Assembly: GCA_949752795.1 (NCBI GenBank)
Contig: CATKHW010000566.1
Coordinates: forward strand, 186,001 to 250,000
Reading direction: 5' to 3'
Length of the DNA stretch: 64,000 nt
DNA from: Hyperoodon ampullatus
Lineage: Eukaryota > Chordata > Mammalia > Artiodactyla > Ziphiidae
The translations under genes and the position numbers were made by a program. Numbering within the stretch: the first letter of the stretch is position 1; the number at the start of each line of letters is the position of its first letter. Shown one piece after another: positions 22,121 to 37,100 of the stretch. The notes beneath the pieces are model-generated. The model saw only the letters and a list, made by a program, of their open reading frames with translations, was not told where the DNA came from and did no database searches.

Positions 22121-25100
22121 CGTGTCCGTACCCTCACCTGTGCCCTAAACCTTGCCGTTCCCCAACCCAAACCCTAGCCCAGAACGGAAACCCACCAGCA
22201 GCCCTACACCTTACCCTCCGATGTGCCCTAATCCTGGTGCGTACGCTGACACTGACCCGTTCGTCCCCACGTGCACTGACCACAGCCCGTGTCCGTTCCC
22301 TCACCTGTGCCCTAAACCTTGCCGTTCCCTAACCCGAACCCTAGGCCGGAATGGAAACTCACCAGAAGCCAGACACCTTACCCTCCGCCTTACCCTAATC
22401 CTGATGCATACGCTGACACTGAACCGTGTGTCCGCACGTGCCCTGACCCCAGCCCTTGTCCGTAACCTCACCTGTGCCCTAAACCTTGCCGTTCCCTAAC
22501 CCGAACCCTAGCCCGGAACGGAAACCCACCAGCAGCCCTAAACCTTACCCTCCGCCGTGCCCTAATCCTGAGGCGTACGCTGACACTGACCCGTGCGTCC
22601 GAACGTATCCTGACCCCAGCACGTGTCCGTTCCCTCATCTGTGCCCTAAACTTTGCTGTTCCCTAACCTCAACCCTAGCCCAGAACGGAAACCCACCAGC
22701 AGCCCTACACCTTACCCTCCGCCGTGCACTAATCCTGATGTGTACACTGACACAGACCCGTGCGTCCGCACGTGTCCTGACACCAGCCCGTGTCCGTACC
22801 CTCACCTGTGCCCTAAATCTTGCCGTTCCCTAACCTGAACCGTAGCCCGGTACGGTAACCCACCAGCAGCCCTACACCTTACCCTCCACCGTGCCCTAAT
22901 CCTGAAGCGTACGCTGACACTGACCACTGCGTCCGCATGTGCACTGACACCAGCCCGTGTCCATACCCTCACCTGTGCCTTAAAACTTGCCTTTCCCTAA
23001 CCCGAACCCTAGCCCGGAACGGAAACACATCAGCAGCCCTACACCTTACTCTCCGCCGTGCCCTAATCCTGATGTGTACGCTGACACTGACCCATGCGTC
23101 CGCACGTGCCCTGACCCCAGCCCGTGTCCATACCCTCACCTGTGCCCTAAACCTTGCCGTTCCCTAACCTGAACTGTAGCCCAGTACGGAAACCCACCAG
23201 CAGCCCTACACCTTACCCTCCTCCGTGCCCTAATCCTGATGCGTACGCTGACACTGTCCCCTGCGTCCGCACGTGCACTGACCTCAGCCCGTGTCCGTAC
23301 CCTCACCTGTGCCCTAAAACTTGCCTTTCCCTAACCCGAACCCTAGCCCGGAATGGAAACCCACCAGCAGCCCTAAACCTTACCCTCCGCCTTGCCCTAA
23401 TGCTGAGGCGTACGCTGACACTGAACCGTGCGTCCGCACGTGCCCTGTCACCAGCCCGTGTCCGTACCCTCACCTGTGCCCTGAACCTTGCCGTTCCATA
23501 ACCCGAACCCTAGCCCGGAACGGAAAACCCCCAGCCGCCCTACACCTTACCCTCCGCCGTGCCCTAATCCTGAAGCGTACGCTGACACTGACCCATGCGT
23601 TCGCACGTGCACGGAACCCAGACCGTGTTCGTACCCTCACCTATGCCCTAAAACTTGCCGTTCCCTAACCCGAACCCTAGCCTGGAACGGAAACCCCCCA
23701 GCCTCCCTACACCTTACCCTCCGCCGTGCCCTAATCCTGAAGCGTACGCTGACACTGACCCGTGCGTTCGCACGTGCACGGAACCCAGACCGTGTTCGTA
23801 CCCTCACCTATGCCGTAAAACTTGCCGTTCCCTAACCCGAACCCTAGCCCGGAACGGAAACCCACCAGCAGCCCTACACCTTACCCTCCGCGGTGCCATA
23901 ATCCTGGTGCGTACGCTGACACTGACCCGTGTGTCCGCACGTGCCCTGAACCCATCCCGTGTCCGTACCCTCACCTGTGCCCTAAACCTTGTCGTTCCCT
24001 AACCCGCACCCTAGACCGAAACGGAAACCCACAAGCAGCCCTACACCTTACCCTCTGCCGTGCCCTAATTCTGATGCGTACGCTGACACTGATCCGTGCG
24101 TCTGCACCTGCCTTGAACCCAGCCCTTGTCTGTACCCTCACCTGTGCCCTAAACCTTGCCGTTCCCTAACCCGAACCCTAGCCCGGAATGGAAACCCACC
24201 AGCAGCCCTACACCTTACCCTCCGCCGTGCCCTAATCCTGATGCGAACGCTGACACTGACCCGTGCGTCCGCACGAGACCTGAACCCAGCCCGTGTCCGT
24301 ACCCTCACCTGTGCCCTAAATCTTGCCGTTCCCTAACCCGAACCCTAGCCCGGAACGAAAAACCGCCAGCAGCCCTACACCTTGCCCTCCGCCGTGCCCT
24401 AATCCTGATGCGTGCGCTGACACTGACCCGTGCGTCCGCATGTCCTCTAAACCCAGCCCGTGTCTGTACACTCACCTGTGCCCTAAACCTTGCCGTTCCC
24501 TAACCCGAACCCTAGCCCGGAACGGAAACCCACCAGCAGCCCTACACCTTACCCTCCGCGGTGCCATAATCCTCGTGCATATGCTGACACTGACCCGTGT
24601 GTCCGCACGTGCCCTGACCCCAGCACGTGTCCGTACCCTCACCTGTGCCCTAAACCTTGCCGTTCCCTAACCCGAACACTAGCCAGGAACGGAAAACCAA
24701 CAGCAGCCCTACACCTTACTCTCCGCCGTGCCCTAATCCTGATGCGTACGCTGACACTGACCAGTGTGTCCACACGTGCCCTAACCCCAGCCCTTGTCTG
24801 TTCCCTCACCTGTGCCCTACACGTTGCCGTTCCCTAACCAGAACCGTAGCCCGGAACGGAAACCCACCAACAGCCCTACACCTTACCGTCCGCCGTGCCC
24901 TAATCCTGATGCGTACGCTGACACTGACCCGTGCGTCCGCACATGCCCTGACCCCAGCCCGTGTCCGTACCCTCACCTGTGCCCAAAACCTTGCCGTTCC
25001 ATAACCCGAACCCTAGGCTGGAACGGAAACCCACCAGCAGCCCTACACCTTACCCTCCGCCGGGCCCTAATCCTGATGCGTATGCTGACACGGACCCATG

Positions 25101-28100
25101 CGTCCGCACGTGCCCTGACCACAGCCCGTGGCCGTACCCTCACCTGTGACCTAAACCTTGCCGTTCCCTAACACGAACCCTAGCCCGTATCGGAAACCCA
25201 CCAGCAGCCCTACACCTTACCCTCTGCCGTGTCCTAATCCTAATGCGTACGCTGACACTGAACCATGCGTCCATATGTGCCCTGAACCAGCCGGTGTCCG
25301 TACCCTCACCTGTGCCCTAAACCTTGCCATTCCCTTACCCGAACCCTAGCCCGGAACGGAAACCCAACAGCAGCCCTACACTTTACCCTCCGCCGTGCCC
25401 TAATCCTGATGCGTACACTGACACTGACACGTGTGTCCGCACGTGCCCTGACCCCAGCACGTGTACGTACCCTCACCTGTGCCCTAAGCCTTGCCGTTCC
25501 CAACACGAACCCTAGCCCAGAACAGAAACCCACCAGCAGCCCTACACCTTACCCTCGGCCGTGCCCTAATCCTGATGCGTACGCTGACACTGTCCCTTGC
25601 GTCCGCACGTGACCTGACCCGAGCCCGTGTCCGTACACTCACCTGTGCCCTAAAACTTGCAATTCGCTAACCCGAACCGTAGCCCGGAACGGAAACCCAC
25701 CAGCAGCCCTACTCCTTACCCTCCGCGGTGCCCTAATCCTGATGCGTACGCTGACACTGACCGGTGCATCCGCACGTGCCCTGACCCCACCCGGTGTCCG
25801 TACCCTCACGTGTGCCCTAAACCTTGCCGTTCCCTAACACGAACCGTAGCCCGTAACGGAAAGCCACCAGAACCCCTACACCTTACCCTCCGCCGTGCCC
25901 TAATCCTGATGCGTACGCTGACACTGTCCCGAGCGTCCGCACGTGCCCTTACCCTAGCCCGTGTCCGTACTCTCACCTGTGCCCTAAACCTTGCCGTTCC
26001 CTAACCCGAACTCTAACCCGGAACAGAAACCCACCAGCAGCCCTACACCTTACCCTCCACTGCACCTTAATCCTGATGCATACGCTGACACTGACCCGTG
26101 CATCCGCACGGTCCCTGACCCCAGCACGTGTCTGAACCCTCACCTGTGCCCTAAACCTTGCCGTTCCCTATCCCGAACCCTAGCCCGGAACGGAAACCCA
26201 TCAGTAGACCTCCACCTTACCCTCCGCCATGCCCTAATTCTGATATGTACGCTGACACTGACCCATGCGTCCGCACGTGCCCTGACCCCAGCCCGTGTCC
26301 GTACCCTCACCTGTTCCCTAAACCTTGCCGTTCCCTAACCGGAACCCTAGCCCAGAACAGAAACCCAACAGCAGCCCTACACCTTACCCTCCGCTGTGCC
26401 CTAATCCTGATGCGTATGCTGACATTGTCACGTGCGTCCGCACGTGCCCTGACCCCAGCCCATGTCCGTACACTCACCTATGCCCTAAACCTTGACATTC
26501 CCTAACCCGAACCCTAGCGCTGAACGGAAACCAACCAGAAGCCCTACACCTTACCCTCCGCCGTGCCCTAATCCTGATGTGTACGCTGACACTGATCCGT
26601 GCATCCGTACGTGCCCTGACCCCAGCCCATGTCCGTACCCTCACCTGTGCCCTAAACCTTGCCGTTCCCTAAACAGAACCCTAACCAGGAACGGAAACCC
26701 ACCAGCAGCCCTACACCTTACCCTCTGCCGTGCCCTAATCCTGATGCGTAAGCTGACACTGACCCGTGCGTCCGAACGTGCCCTGACCACAGCCCGTATC
26801 CGTACCCTCACTTGTGCCCTACAACTTGTGGTTCCCTAACCCGAACCCTAGCCAAGAACAGAAACCCACCAGCAGCCCTACACCTTACCCTCCTCCGTGC
26901 CCTAACCCTGATGCGTACGCTGACACTGACACATGCGTCCGCAAGTGCCCTGACCACAGCCCGTGTCCGTAACCTCACCTGTGCCCTAAACCTTGCCGTT
27001 CCCTAACTTGAACCGTAGCCCGGAACGGAAACCCACCAGCAGCCGAACACCTTACCCTCCTCCGTGCCATAAACCTGATGTGTACGCTGACACTGACCTG
27101 TGCGTCCGCACGTGCACTCACCCCAGCCCGTGTCCATACCCTCTCCTGTGCCCTAAACCTTGCCTTTCCCTAACCCGAACCCTAGCCCGGAACGGAAACC
27201 CACCAGCAGCCCAACACCTTACCCTCCGCCGTGCCCTAATCCTGATGCGTACGCTGACACTGACCCGTGAATCCGCACGTTCCCTGACCCCAGCACGTGT
27301 CTGTACCCTCACCTGTGCCCTGAACCTTGCCGTTCCCTAACCCGAACCTTAGCCCGGAACGGAAACCCATCAGCAGGCCTCAAGCTTACCCTCCGCCGTG
27401 CCCTAATACTGATGCGTACGCTGACACTGATCTGTGCATCCGTACGTGCCCTGACCCCAGCACGTGTTTGTACCCTCCCCTGTGCCCTACACGTTGCTGT
27501 TCCCTAACCAGAACCGTAGCCCGGAACGGAAAACCACCAACAGCCCTACACCATACACTCCGCCGTGCCCTAATCCTGATGCATACGCTGACACTGACCC
27601 ATGCGTCCGCACGTGCCTTGACCCAGCACGTGTCCGTACCCTCACCTGTGCCCTAAACCTTGCCATTCCCTAACCCGAACCATAGCCTGGAACGGAAACC
27701 CAACATCAGCCCTACACCTTACCATACGCCGTGCCCTAATCCTGATGCGTACGCTGACACTGACTCGTACGTTGACACGTGCCCTGACCACAGCCCGTGT
27801 CCGTACCCTCACCTGTGCCCTAAACCTTGCCGTTCCCTAACCCGACCCCTAGCCCGGAACGGAAACTCACCAGCAGCCTTAAACCTTACCCTCCGCCATG
27901 CCCTAATTCTGATGCGTACGCTGACACTGACCCGTGCATCCGCACGTCCTCTGAACCCAGCCCGTGTCCGTACCCTCACCTGTGCCCTAAACCATGCCGT
28001 TCCCTAACCCGAACCCTAGCCCAGAACGGAAACCCACCAGCAGCCCTACACCTTACCCTCCGATGTGCCCAAATCCTGATGCGTACGCTGACACTGAACC

Positions 28101-31100
28101 GTGCGTCCCCACGTGCACTGACCACAGCCCGTGTCCGTTCCCTCACCTGTGCCCTAAACCTTGCCGTTCCCTAACCCGAACCCTAGCCCGGAACGGAAAC
28201 TCACCAGAAGCCAGACACCTTACCCTCCGCCTTGCCCTAATCCTGATGCATACGCTGACACTGAACAGTGCGTCCGCACGTGCCCTGACCCCAGCCCGTG
28301 TCCGTAACCTCACCTGTGCCCTAAACCTTGCCGTACCCTAACACGAACCCTAGCCCGGAACGGAAACCCACTAGCAGCCCTAAACCTTACCCTCCGCCGT
28401 GCCCTAATCCTGAGGGGTACGCTGACACTGACCGGTGCGTCCGCACGTATCCTAACCCAAGCACGTGTCCGTTCCCTCATCTGTGCCCTAAACCTTGCCG
28501 TTCCCTAACCTCAACCCTAGCCCGGAATGGAAACCCACCAGCAGCCCTACACCTTACCATCCGCCGTGCCCTAATCCTGATGTGTACACTGACACAGACC
28601 CGTGCGTCCGCACGTGTCCTGAACCCAGCCCGTGTCCGTACCCTCACCTGTGCCCTAAACCTTGCCGTTCCCTAACCTGAACCGTAGCCCGGTACGGTAA
28701 CCCACCAGCAGCCCTACACCTTACCCTCCTCCGTGCCCTAATCCTGATGCGTACGCTGACACTGACCCCTGCGTCCGCATGTGCACTGACACCAGCCCGT
28801 GTCCATACCCTCACCTGTGCCTTAAAACTTGCCTTTCCCTAACCCGAACCCTAGCCCGGAACGGAAACTATCCAGCAGCCCTAAACCTTACCCTCCGCCG
28901 TGCTCTAATCCTGAGGCGTACGCTGACACTGAACCGTGCGTCCGCACGTTCCCTGTCACCAGCACGTGTCCGTACCCTCACCTGTGCCCTAAACCTTGCC
29001 GTTCCCTAACCCCAACCCTAGCCTGGAACGGAAACCCACCACCAGCCCTACACCTTACCGTCGGCCGTGCCCTAATCCTGATGTGTACGCTGACATTGAC
29101 CCATGCGTCCGCACGTGCCCTGAACCCAGCCCGTGTGTGTACCCTCACCTGTGCCCTAAACCTTGCCGTTCCATAACCCGAACCCTAGCCCGGAACGGAA
29201 ACCCCCCAGCCGCCCTACAACTGACGCTCCGCCGTGCCCTAATCCTGAAGCGTACACTGACACTGAGCCGTGCGTTCGCACGTGCACTGAACCCAGACCG
29301 TGTTCGTACCCTCACCTATGCCCTAAAACTTGCCATTCCCTAACCCGAACCCTAGCCCAGAACGGAAACCCACCAGCAGCCTTACAACTTACCCTCCTCT
29401 ATGCCCTAATCCTGATGCATACGCTGACACTAACCCGTGCGTCCACACGAGACCTGAACCCAGCCCGTGTCCGTAACCTCACCTGTGCCCTAAATCTTGC
29501 CGTTCCCTAACCTGAACCCTAGCCCGGAACGAAAAACCACCAGCAGCCCTACACCTTGCCCTCCGCCGTGCCCTAATCCTGATGCGTGCGCTGACACTGA
29601 CCCGTGCGTCCGCACGTCCTCTGAACCCAGCCCATGTCCGTACCCTCACCTGTGCCCTAAACCTTGCCGTTCCCTAACCCGAACCCTAGCCAGGAACGGA
29701 AACCCACCAGCAGCCCTACACCTTACCCTCCGCGGTGACATAATCCTGATGCGTACGCTGACACTGACCGGTGTGTCCGCACGTGCCCTGAACCCATCCC
29801 GTGTCCGTACCCTCACCTGTGCCCTAAACCTTGTCGTTCCCTAACCCGAACCCTAAACCGCAACGGAAACCCACCAGCAGCCCTACACCTTACCCTCTGC
29901 CGTGCCCTAATTCTGATGCGTACGCTGACACTGATCCGTGCGTCCGCACGTGCCCTGAACCCAGCCCTTGTCTGTACCCTCACCTGTGCCCTAAACCTTG
30001 CCGTTCCCTAACCCGAACCCTAGCCCGGAATGGAAACCCACCAACAGCCCTACACCTTACCCTCCGCCGTGCCCTAATACTGATGCGAACGCTGACCCTG
30101 ACCCGTGTGTCCGCACGTGCCCTGAACCCAGCCCGTGTCCGTACCCTCACCTGTGCCTTAAACCTTGCCGTTCCCTAACCCCAACCCAAGCCCGGAACGG
30201 AAACCCACCAGCAGCCCTACACCCTACCCTCTGCCGTGCCCTAATCCTGATGCGTACGCTGACAATGACCCGTGCGTCCGCACGTGCTCTGACCCCAGCC
30301 TCTGTCCGTACCCTCACCTGTGCCCTAAACCTTGCCGTTCCCTAACCCGAACCCTAGCCCAGAATGGAAAACCACCAGCAGCCCTAAACCTTACTCTCCG
30401 CCGTGCCCTAATCCTGAGGCGTACGCTGACACTGACCCATGCGTCCGCATGTATCCTGACACCAGCACGTGTCCGTTCCCTCATCTGTGCCCTAAACCTT
30501 GCCGTTCCCTAACCTCAACCCTAGCCCGGAACGGAAACCCACCAGCAGCCCTACACCTTACCCTCCACCGTGCCCTAATCCTGATGTGTACACTGACACA
30601 GACCCGTTCGTCTGCACGTGTCCTGACCCCAGCCCGTGTCCGTACCCTCACCTGTGCCCTAAACCTTGCCGTTCCCTAACCTGAAGCGTAGCCCAGTACT
30701 GTAACCCACCAGCAGCCCTACACCTTACCCTCCTCCATGCCCTAATCCTAATGCGTACGCTGACACTGACCCCTGCGTCCGCATGTGCACTGACCCCAGT
30801 CCGTGTCCATACCCTCACCTGTGCCTTAAAACTTGCCTTTCCCTAACCTGAACCCTAGCCCGGAACGGAAACACACCAGCAGCCCTAAACCTTACCCTCA
30901 GCCGTGCCCTAAACCTGAGGCGTACGCTGACACTGAACTGTGCGTCCGCACGTTCCCTGTCACCAGCACGTGTCCGTACCCTCACCTGTGCCCTAAACCT
31001 TGCCGTTCCCTAACCCCAACCCTATTCTGGAACGGAAACCCACTACCAGCCCTACACCTTACCCTCGGCCGTGCCCTAATCCTGATGCATACGCTGACAC

Positions 31101-31134
31101 TGACCCATGCGTCCGCACGTGCCTTGACCCAGCA
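22121..31134 (+). repeat. Higher-order unit E1 (9014 bp, 54 monomers)
   Basis: E1 is the first copy of a large tandem duplication at a shift of 9014 bp (54 x 167 minus 4). It contains an alpha block (landmark head at 25657) followed by monomers collinear with the first third of unit A (28779 corresponds to 3232). The four missing bases are one-base-short monomers: 25158-25323; one with TTCCCAACACG at about 25500; one ending near 27659 (CTTGACCCAGCACG); and one at 31000-31165. The left boundary is where GTGTCC is preceded by C rather than CA. Confidence 0.92.
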
Positions 31135-31170
31135 CGTGTCCGTACCCTCACCTGTGCCCTAAACCTTGCC
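31068..31170 (+). repeat. 103-bp patch at the E1/E2 junction identical to 27562-27664
   Basis: These bases are identical to 27562-27664, with mismatches immediately outside on both sides. The patch includes the diagnostic one-base-short GCCTTGACCCAGCACG. The matching point at the end of E2 (about 40102 onward) has a different sequence, GATGTGTACGCTGACATTGACC. The E1/E2 junction therefore carries a segment that also exists inside the unit, as expected from a crossover or conversion tract between misaligned copies. Confidence 0.8.
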
Positions 31171-34100
31171 GTTCCCCAACCCAAACCCTAGCCCAGAACG
31201 GAAACCCACCAGCAGCCCTACACCTTACCCTCCGATGTGCCCTAATCCTGGTGCGTACGCTGACACTGACCCGTTCGTCCCCACGTGCACTGACCACAGC
31301 CCGTGTCCGTTCCCTCACCTGTGCCCTAAACCTTGCCGTTCCCTAACCCGAACCCTAGGCCGGAATGGAAACTCACCAGAAGCCAGACACCTTACCCTCC
31401 GCCTTACCCTAATCCTGATGCATACGCTGACACTGAACCGTGTGTCCGCACGTGCCCTGACCCCAGCCCGTGTCCGTAACCTCACCTGTGCCCTAAACCT
31501 TGCCGTTCCCTAACCCGAACCCTAGCCCGGAACGGAAACCCACCAGCAGCCCTAAACCTTACCCTCCGCCGTGCCCTAATCCTGAGGCGTACGCTGACAC
31601 TGACCCGTGCGTCCGAACGTATCCTGACCCCAGCACGTGTCCGTTCCCTCATCTGTGCCCTAAACTTTGCTGTTCCCTAACCTCAACCCTAGCCCAGAAC
31701 GGAAACCCACCAGCAGCCCTACACCTTACCCTCCGCCGTGCACTAATCCTGATGTGTACACTGACACAGACCCGTGCGTCCGCACGTGTCCTGACACCAG
31801 CCCGTGTCCGTACCCTCACCTGTGCCCTAAATCTTGCCGTTCCCTAACCTGAACCGTAGCCCGGTACGGTAACCCACCAGCAGCCCTACACCTTACCCTC
31901 CACCGTGCCCTAATCCTGAAGCGTACGCTGACACTGACCACTGCGTCCGCATGTGCACTGACACCAGCCCGTGTCCATACCCTCACCTGTGCCTTAAAAC
32001 TTGCCTTTCCCTAACCCGAACCCTAGCCCGGAACGGAAACACATCAGCAGCCCTACACCTTACTCTCTGCCGTGCCCTAATCCTGATGTGTACGCTGACA
32101 CTGACCCATGCGTCCGCACGTGCCCTGACCCCAGCCCGTGTCCATACCCTCACCTGTGCCCTAAACCTTGCCATTCCCTAACCTGAACTGTAGCCCAGTA
32201 CGGAAACCCACCAGCAGCCCTACACCTTACCCTCCTCCGTGCCCTAATCCTGATGCGTACGCTGACACTGTCCCCTGCGTCCGCACGTGCACTGACCTCA
32301 GCCCGTGTCCGTACCCTCACCTGTGCCCTAAAACTTGCCTTTCCCTAACCCGAACCCTAGCCCGGAATGGAAACCCACCAGCAGCCCTAAACCTTACCCT
32401 CCGCCTTGCCCTAATGCTGAGGCGTACGCTGACACTGAACCGTGCGTCCGCACGTGCCCTGTCACCAGCCCGTGTCCGTACCCTCACCTGTGCCCTGAAC
32501 CTTGCCGTTCCATAACCCGAACCCTAGCCCGGAACGGAAAACCCCCAGCCGCCCTACACCTTACCCTCCGCCGTGCCCTAATCCTGAAGCGTACGCTGAC
32601 ACTGACCCATGCGTTCGCACGTGCACGGAACCCAGACCGTGTTCGTACCCTCACCTATGCCCTAAAACTTGCCGTTCCCTAACCCGAACCCTAGCCTGGA
32701 ACGGAAACCCCCCAGCCTCCCTACACCTTACCCTCCGCCGTGCCCTAATCCTGAAGCGTACGCTGACACTGACCCGTGCGTTCGCACGTGCACGGAACCC
32801 AGACCGTGTTCGTACCCTCACCTATGCCGTAAAACTTGCCGTTCCCTAACCCGAACCCTAGCCCGGAACGGAAACCCACCAGCAGCCCTACACCTTACCC
32901 TCCGCGGTGCCATAATCCTGGTGCGTACGCTGACACTGACCCGTGTGTCCGCACGTGCCCTGAACCCATCCCGTGTCCGTACCCTCACCTGTGCCCTAAA
33001 CCTTGTCGTTCCCTAACCCGCACCCTAGACCGAAACGGAAACCCACAAGCAGCCCTACACCTTACCCTCTGCCGTGCCCTAATTCTGATGCGTACGCTGA
33101 CACTGATCCGTGCGTCTGCACCTGCCTTGAACCCAGCCCTTGTCTGTACCCTCACCTGTGCCCTAAACCTTGCCGTTCCCTAACCCGAACCCTAGCCCGG
33201 AATGGAAACCCACCAGCAGCCCTACACCTTACCCTCCGCCGTGCCCTAATCCTGATGCGAACGCTGACACTGACCCGTGCGTCCGCACGAGACCTGAACC
33301 CAGCCCGTGTCCGTACCCTCACCTGTGCCCTAAATCTTGCCGTTCCCTAACCCGAACCCTAGCCCGGAACGAAAAACCGCCAGCAGCCCTACACCTTGCC
33401 CTCCGCCGTGCCCTAATCCTGATGCGTGCGCTGACACTGACCCGTGCGTCCGCATGTCCTCTAAACCCAGCCCGTGTCTGTACACTCACCTGTGCCCTAA
33501 ACCTTGCCGTTCCCTAACCCGAACCCTAGCCCGGAACGGAAACCCACCAGCAGCCCTACACCTTACCCTCCGCGGTGCCATAATCCTCGTGCATATGCTG
33601 ACACTGACCCGTGTGTCCGCACGTGCCCTGACCCCAGCACGTGTCCGTACCCTCACCTGTGCCCTAAACCTTGCCGTTCCCTAACCCGAACACTAGCCAG
33701 GAACGGAAAACCAACAGCAGCCCTACACCTTACTCTCCGCCGTGCCCTAATCCTGATGCGTACGCTGACACTGACCAGTGTGTCCACACGTGCCCTAACC
33801 CCAGCCCTTGTCTGTTCCCTCACCTGTGCCCTACACGTTGCCGTTCCCTAACCAGAACCGTAGCCCGGAACGGAAACCCACCAACAGCCCTACACCTTAC
33901 CGTCCGCCGTGCCCTAATCCTGATGCGTACGCTGACACTGACCCGTGCGTCCGCACATGCCCTGACCCCAGCCCGTGTCCGTACCCTCACCTGTGCCCAA
34001 AACCTTGCCGTTCCATAACCCGAACCCTAGGCTGGAACGGAAACCCACCAGCAGCCCTACACCTTACCCTCCGCCGGGCCCTAATCCTGATGCGTATGCT

Positions 34101-37100
34101 GACACGGACCCATGCGTCCGCACGTGCCCTGACCACAGCCCGTGGCCGTACCCTCACCTGTGACCTAAACCTTGCCGTTCCCTAACACGAACCCTAGCCC
34201 GTATCGGAAACCCACCAGCAGCCCTACACCTTACCCTCTGCCGTGTCCTAATCCTAATGCGTACGCTGACACTGAACCATGCGTCCATATGTGCCCTGAA
34301 CCAGCCGGTGTCCGTACCCTCACCTGTGCCCTAAACCTTGCCATTCCCTTACCCGAACCCTAGCCCGGAACGGAAACCCAACAGCAGCCCTACACTTTAC
34401 CCTCCGCCGTGCCCTAATCCTGATGCGTACACTGACACTGACACGTGTGTCCGCACGTGCCCTGACCCCAGCACGTGTACGTACCCTCACCTGTGCCCTA
34501 AGCCTTGCCGTTCCCAACACGAACCCTAGCCCAGAACAGAAACCCACCAGCAGCCCTACACCTTACCCTCGGCCGTGCCCTAATCCTGATGCGTACGCTG
34601 ACACTGTCCCTTGCGTCCGCACGTGACCTGACCCGAGCCCGTGTCCGTACACTCACCTGTGCCCTAAAACTTGCAATTCGCTAACCCGAACCGTAGCCCG
34701 GAACGGAAACCCACCAGCAGCCCTACTCCTTACCCTCCGCGGTGCCCTAATCCTGATGCGTACGCTGACACTGACCGGTGCATCCGCACGTGCCCTGACC
34801 CCACCCGGTGTCCGTACCCTCACGTGTGCCCTAAACCTTGCCGTTCCCTAACACGAACCGTAGCCCGTAACGGAAAGCCACCAGAACCCCTACACCTTAC
34901 CCTCCGCCGTGCCCTAATCCTGATGCGTACGCTGACACTGTCCCGAGCGTCCGCACGTGCCCTTACCCTAGCCCGTGTCCGTACTCTCACCTGTGCCCTA
35001 AACCTTGCCGTTCCCTAACCCGAACTCTAACCCGGAACAGAAACCCACCAGCAGCCCTACACCTTACCCTCCACTGCACCTTAATCCTGATGCATACGCT
35101 GACACTGACCCGTGCATCCGCACGGTCCCTGACCCCAGCACGTGTCTGAACCCTCACCTGTGCCCTAAACCTTGCCGTTCCCTATCCCGAACCCTAGCCC
35201 GGAACGGAAACCCATCAGTAGACCTCCACCTTACCCTCCGCCATGCCCTAATTCTGATATGTACGTTGACACTGACCCATGCGTCCGCACGTGCCCTGAC
35301 CCCAGCCCGTGTCCGTACCCTCACCTGTTCCCTAAACCTTGCCGTTCCCTAACCGGAACCCTAGCCCAGAACAGAAACCCAACAGCAGCCCTACACCTTA
35401 CCCTCCGCTGTGCCCTAATCCTGATGCGTATGCTGACATTGTCACGTGCGTCCGCACGTGCCCTGACCCCAGCCCATGTCCGTACACTCACCTATGCCCT
35501 AAACCTTGACATTCCCTAACCCGAACCCTAGCGCTGAACGGAAACCAACCAGAAGCCCTACACCTTACCCTCCGCCGTGCCCTAATCCTGATGTGTACGC
35601 TGACACTGATCCGTGCATCCGTACGTGCCCTGACCCCAGCCCATGTCCGTACCCTCACCTGTGCCCTAAACCTTGCCGTTCCCTAAACAGAACCCTAACC
35701 AGGAACGGAAACCCACCAGCAGCCCTACACCTTACCCTCTGCCGTGCCCTAATCCTGATGCGTAAGCTGACACTGACCCGTGCGTCCGAACGTGCCCTGA
35801 CCACAGCCCGTATCCGTACCCTCACTTGTGCCCTACAACTTGTGGTTCCCTAACCCGAACCCTAGCCAAGAACAGAAACCCACCAGCAGCCCTACACCTT
35901 ACCCTCCTCCGTGCCCTAACCCTGATGCGTACGCTGACACTGACACATGCGTCCGCAAGTGCCCTGACCACAGCCCGTGTCCGTAACCTCACCTGTGCCC
36001 TAAACCTTGCCGTTCCCTAACTTGAACCGTAGCCCGGAACGGAAACCCACCAGCAGCCGAACACCTTACCCTCCTCCGTGCCATAAACCTGATGTGTACG
36101 CTGACACTGACCTGTGCGTCCGCACGTGCACTCACCCCAGCCCGTGTCCATACCCTCTCCTGTGCCCTAAACCTTGCCTTTCCCTAACCCGAACCCTAGC
36201 CCGGAACGGAAACCCACCAGCAGCCCAACACCTTACCCTCCGCCGTGCCCTAATCCTGATGCGTACGCTGACACTGACCCGTGAATCCGCACGTTCCCTG
36301 ACCCCAGCACGTGTCTGTACCCTCACCTGTGCCCTGAACCTTGCCGTTCCCTAACCCGAACCTTAGCCCGGAACGGAAACCCATCAGCAGGCCTCAAGCT
36401 TACCCTCCGCCGTGCCCTAATACTGATGCGTACGCTGACACTGATCTGTGCATCCGTACGTGCCCTGACCCCAGCACGTGTTTGTACCCTCCCCTGTGCC
36501 CTACACGTTGCTGTTCCCTAACCAGAACCGTAGCCCGGAACGGAAAACCACCAACAGCCCTACACCATACACTCCGCCGTGCCCTAATCCTGATGCATAC
36601 GCTGACACTGACCCATGCGTCCGCACGTGCCTTGACCCAGCACGTGTCCGTACCCTCACCTGTGCCCTAAACCTTGCCATTCCCTAACCCGAACCATAGC
36701 CTGGAACGGAAACCCAACATCAGCCCTACACCTTACCATACGCCGTGCCCTAATCCTGATGCGTACGCTGACACTGACTCGTACGTTGACACGTGCCCTG
36801 ACCACAGCCCGTGTCCGTACCCTCACCTGTGCCCTAAACCTTGCCGTTCCCTAACCCGACCCCTAGCCCGGAACGGAAACTCACCAGCAGCCTTAAACCT
36901 TACCCTCCGCCATGCCCTAATTCTGATGCGTACGCTGACACTGACCCGTGCATCCGCACGTCCTCTGAACCCAGCCCGTGTCCGTACCCTCACCTGTGCC
37001 CTAAACCATGCCGTTCCCTAACCCGAACCCTAGCCCAGAACGGAAACCCACCAGCAGCCCTACACCTTACCCTCCGATGTGCCCAAATCCTGATGCGTAC

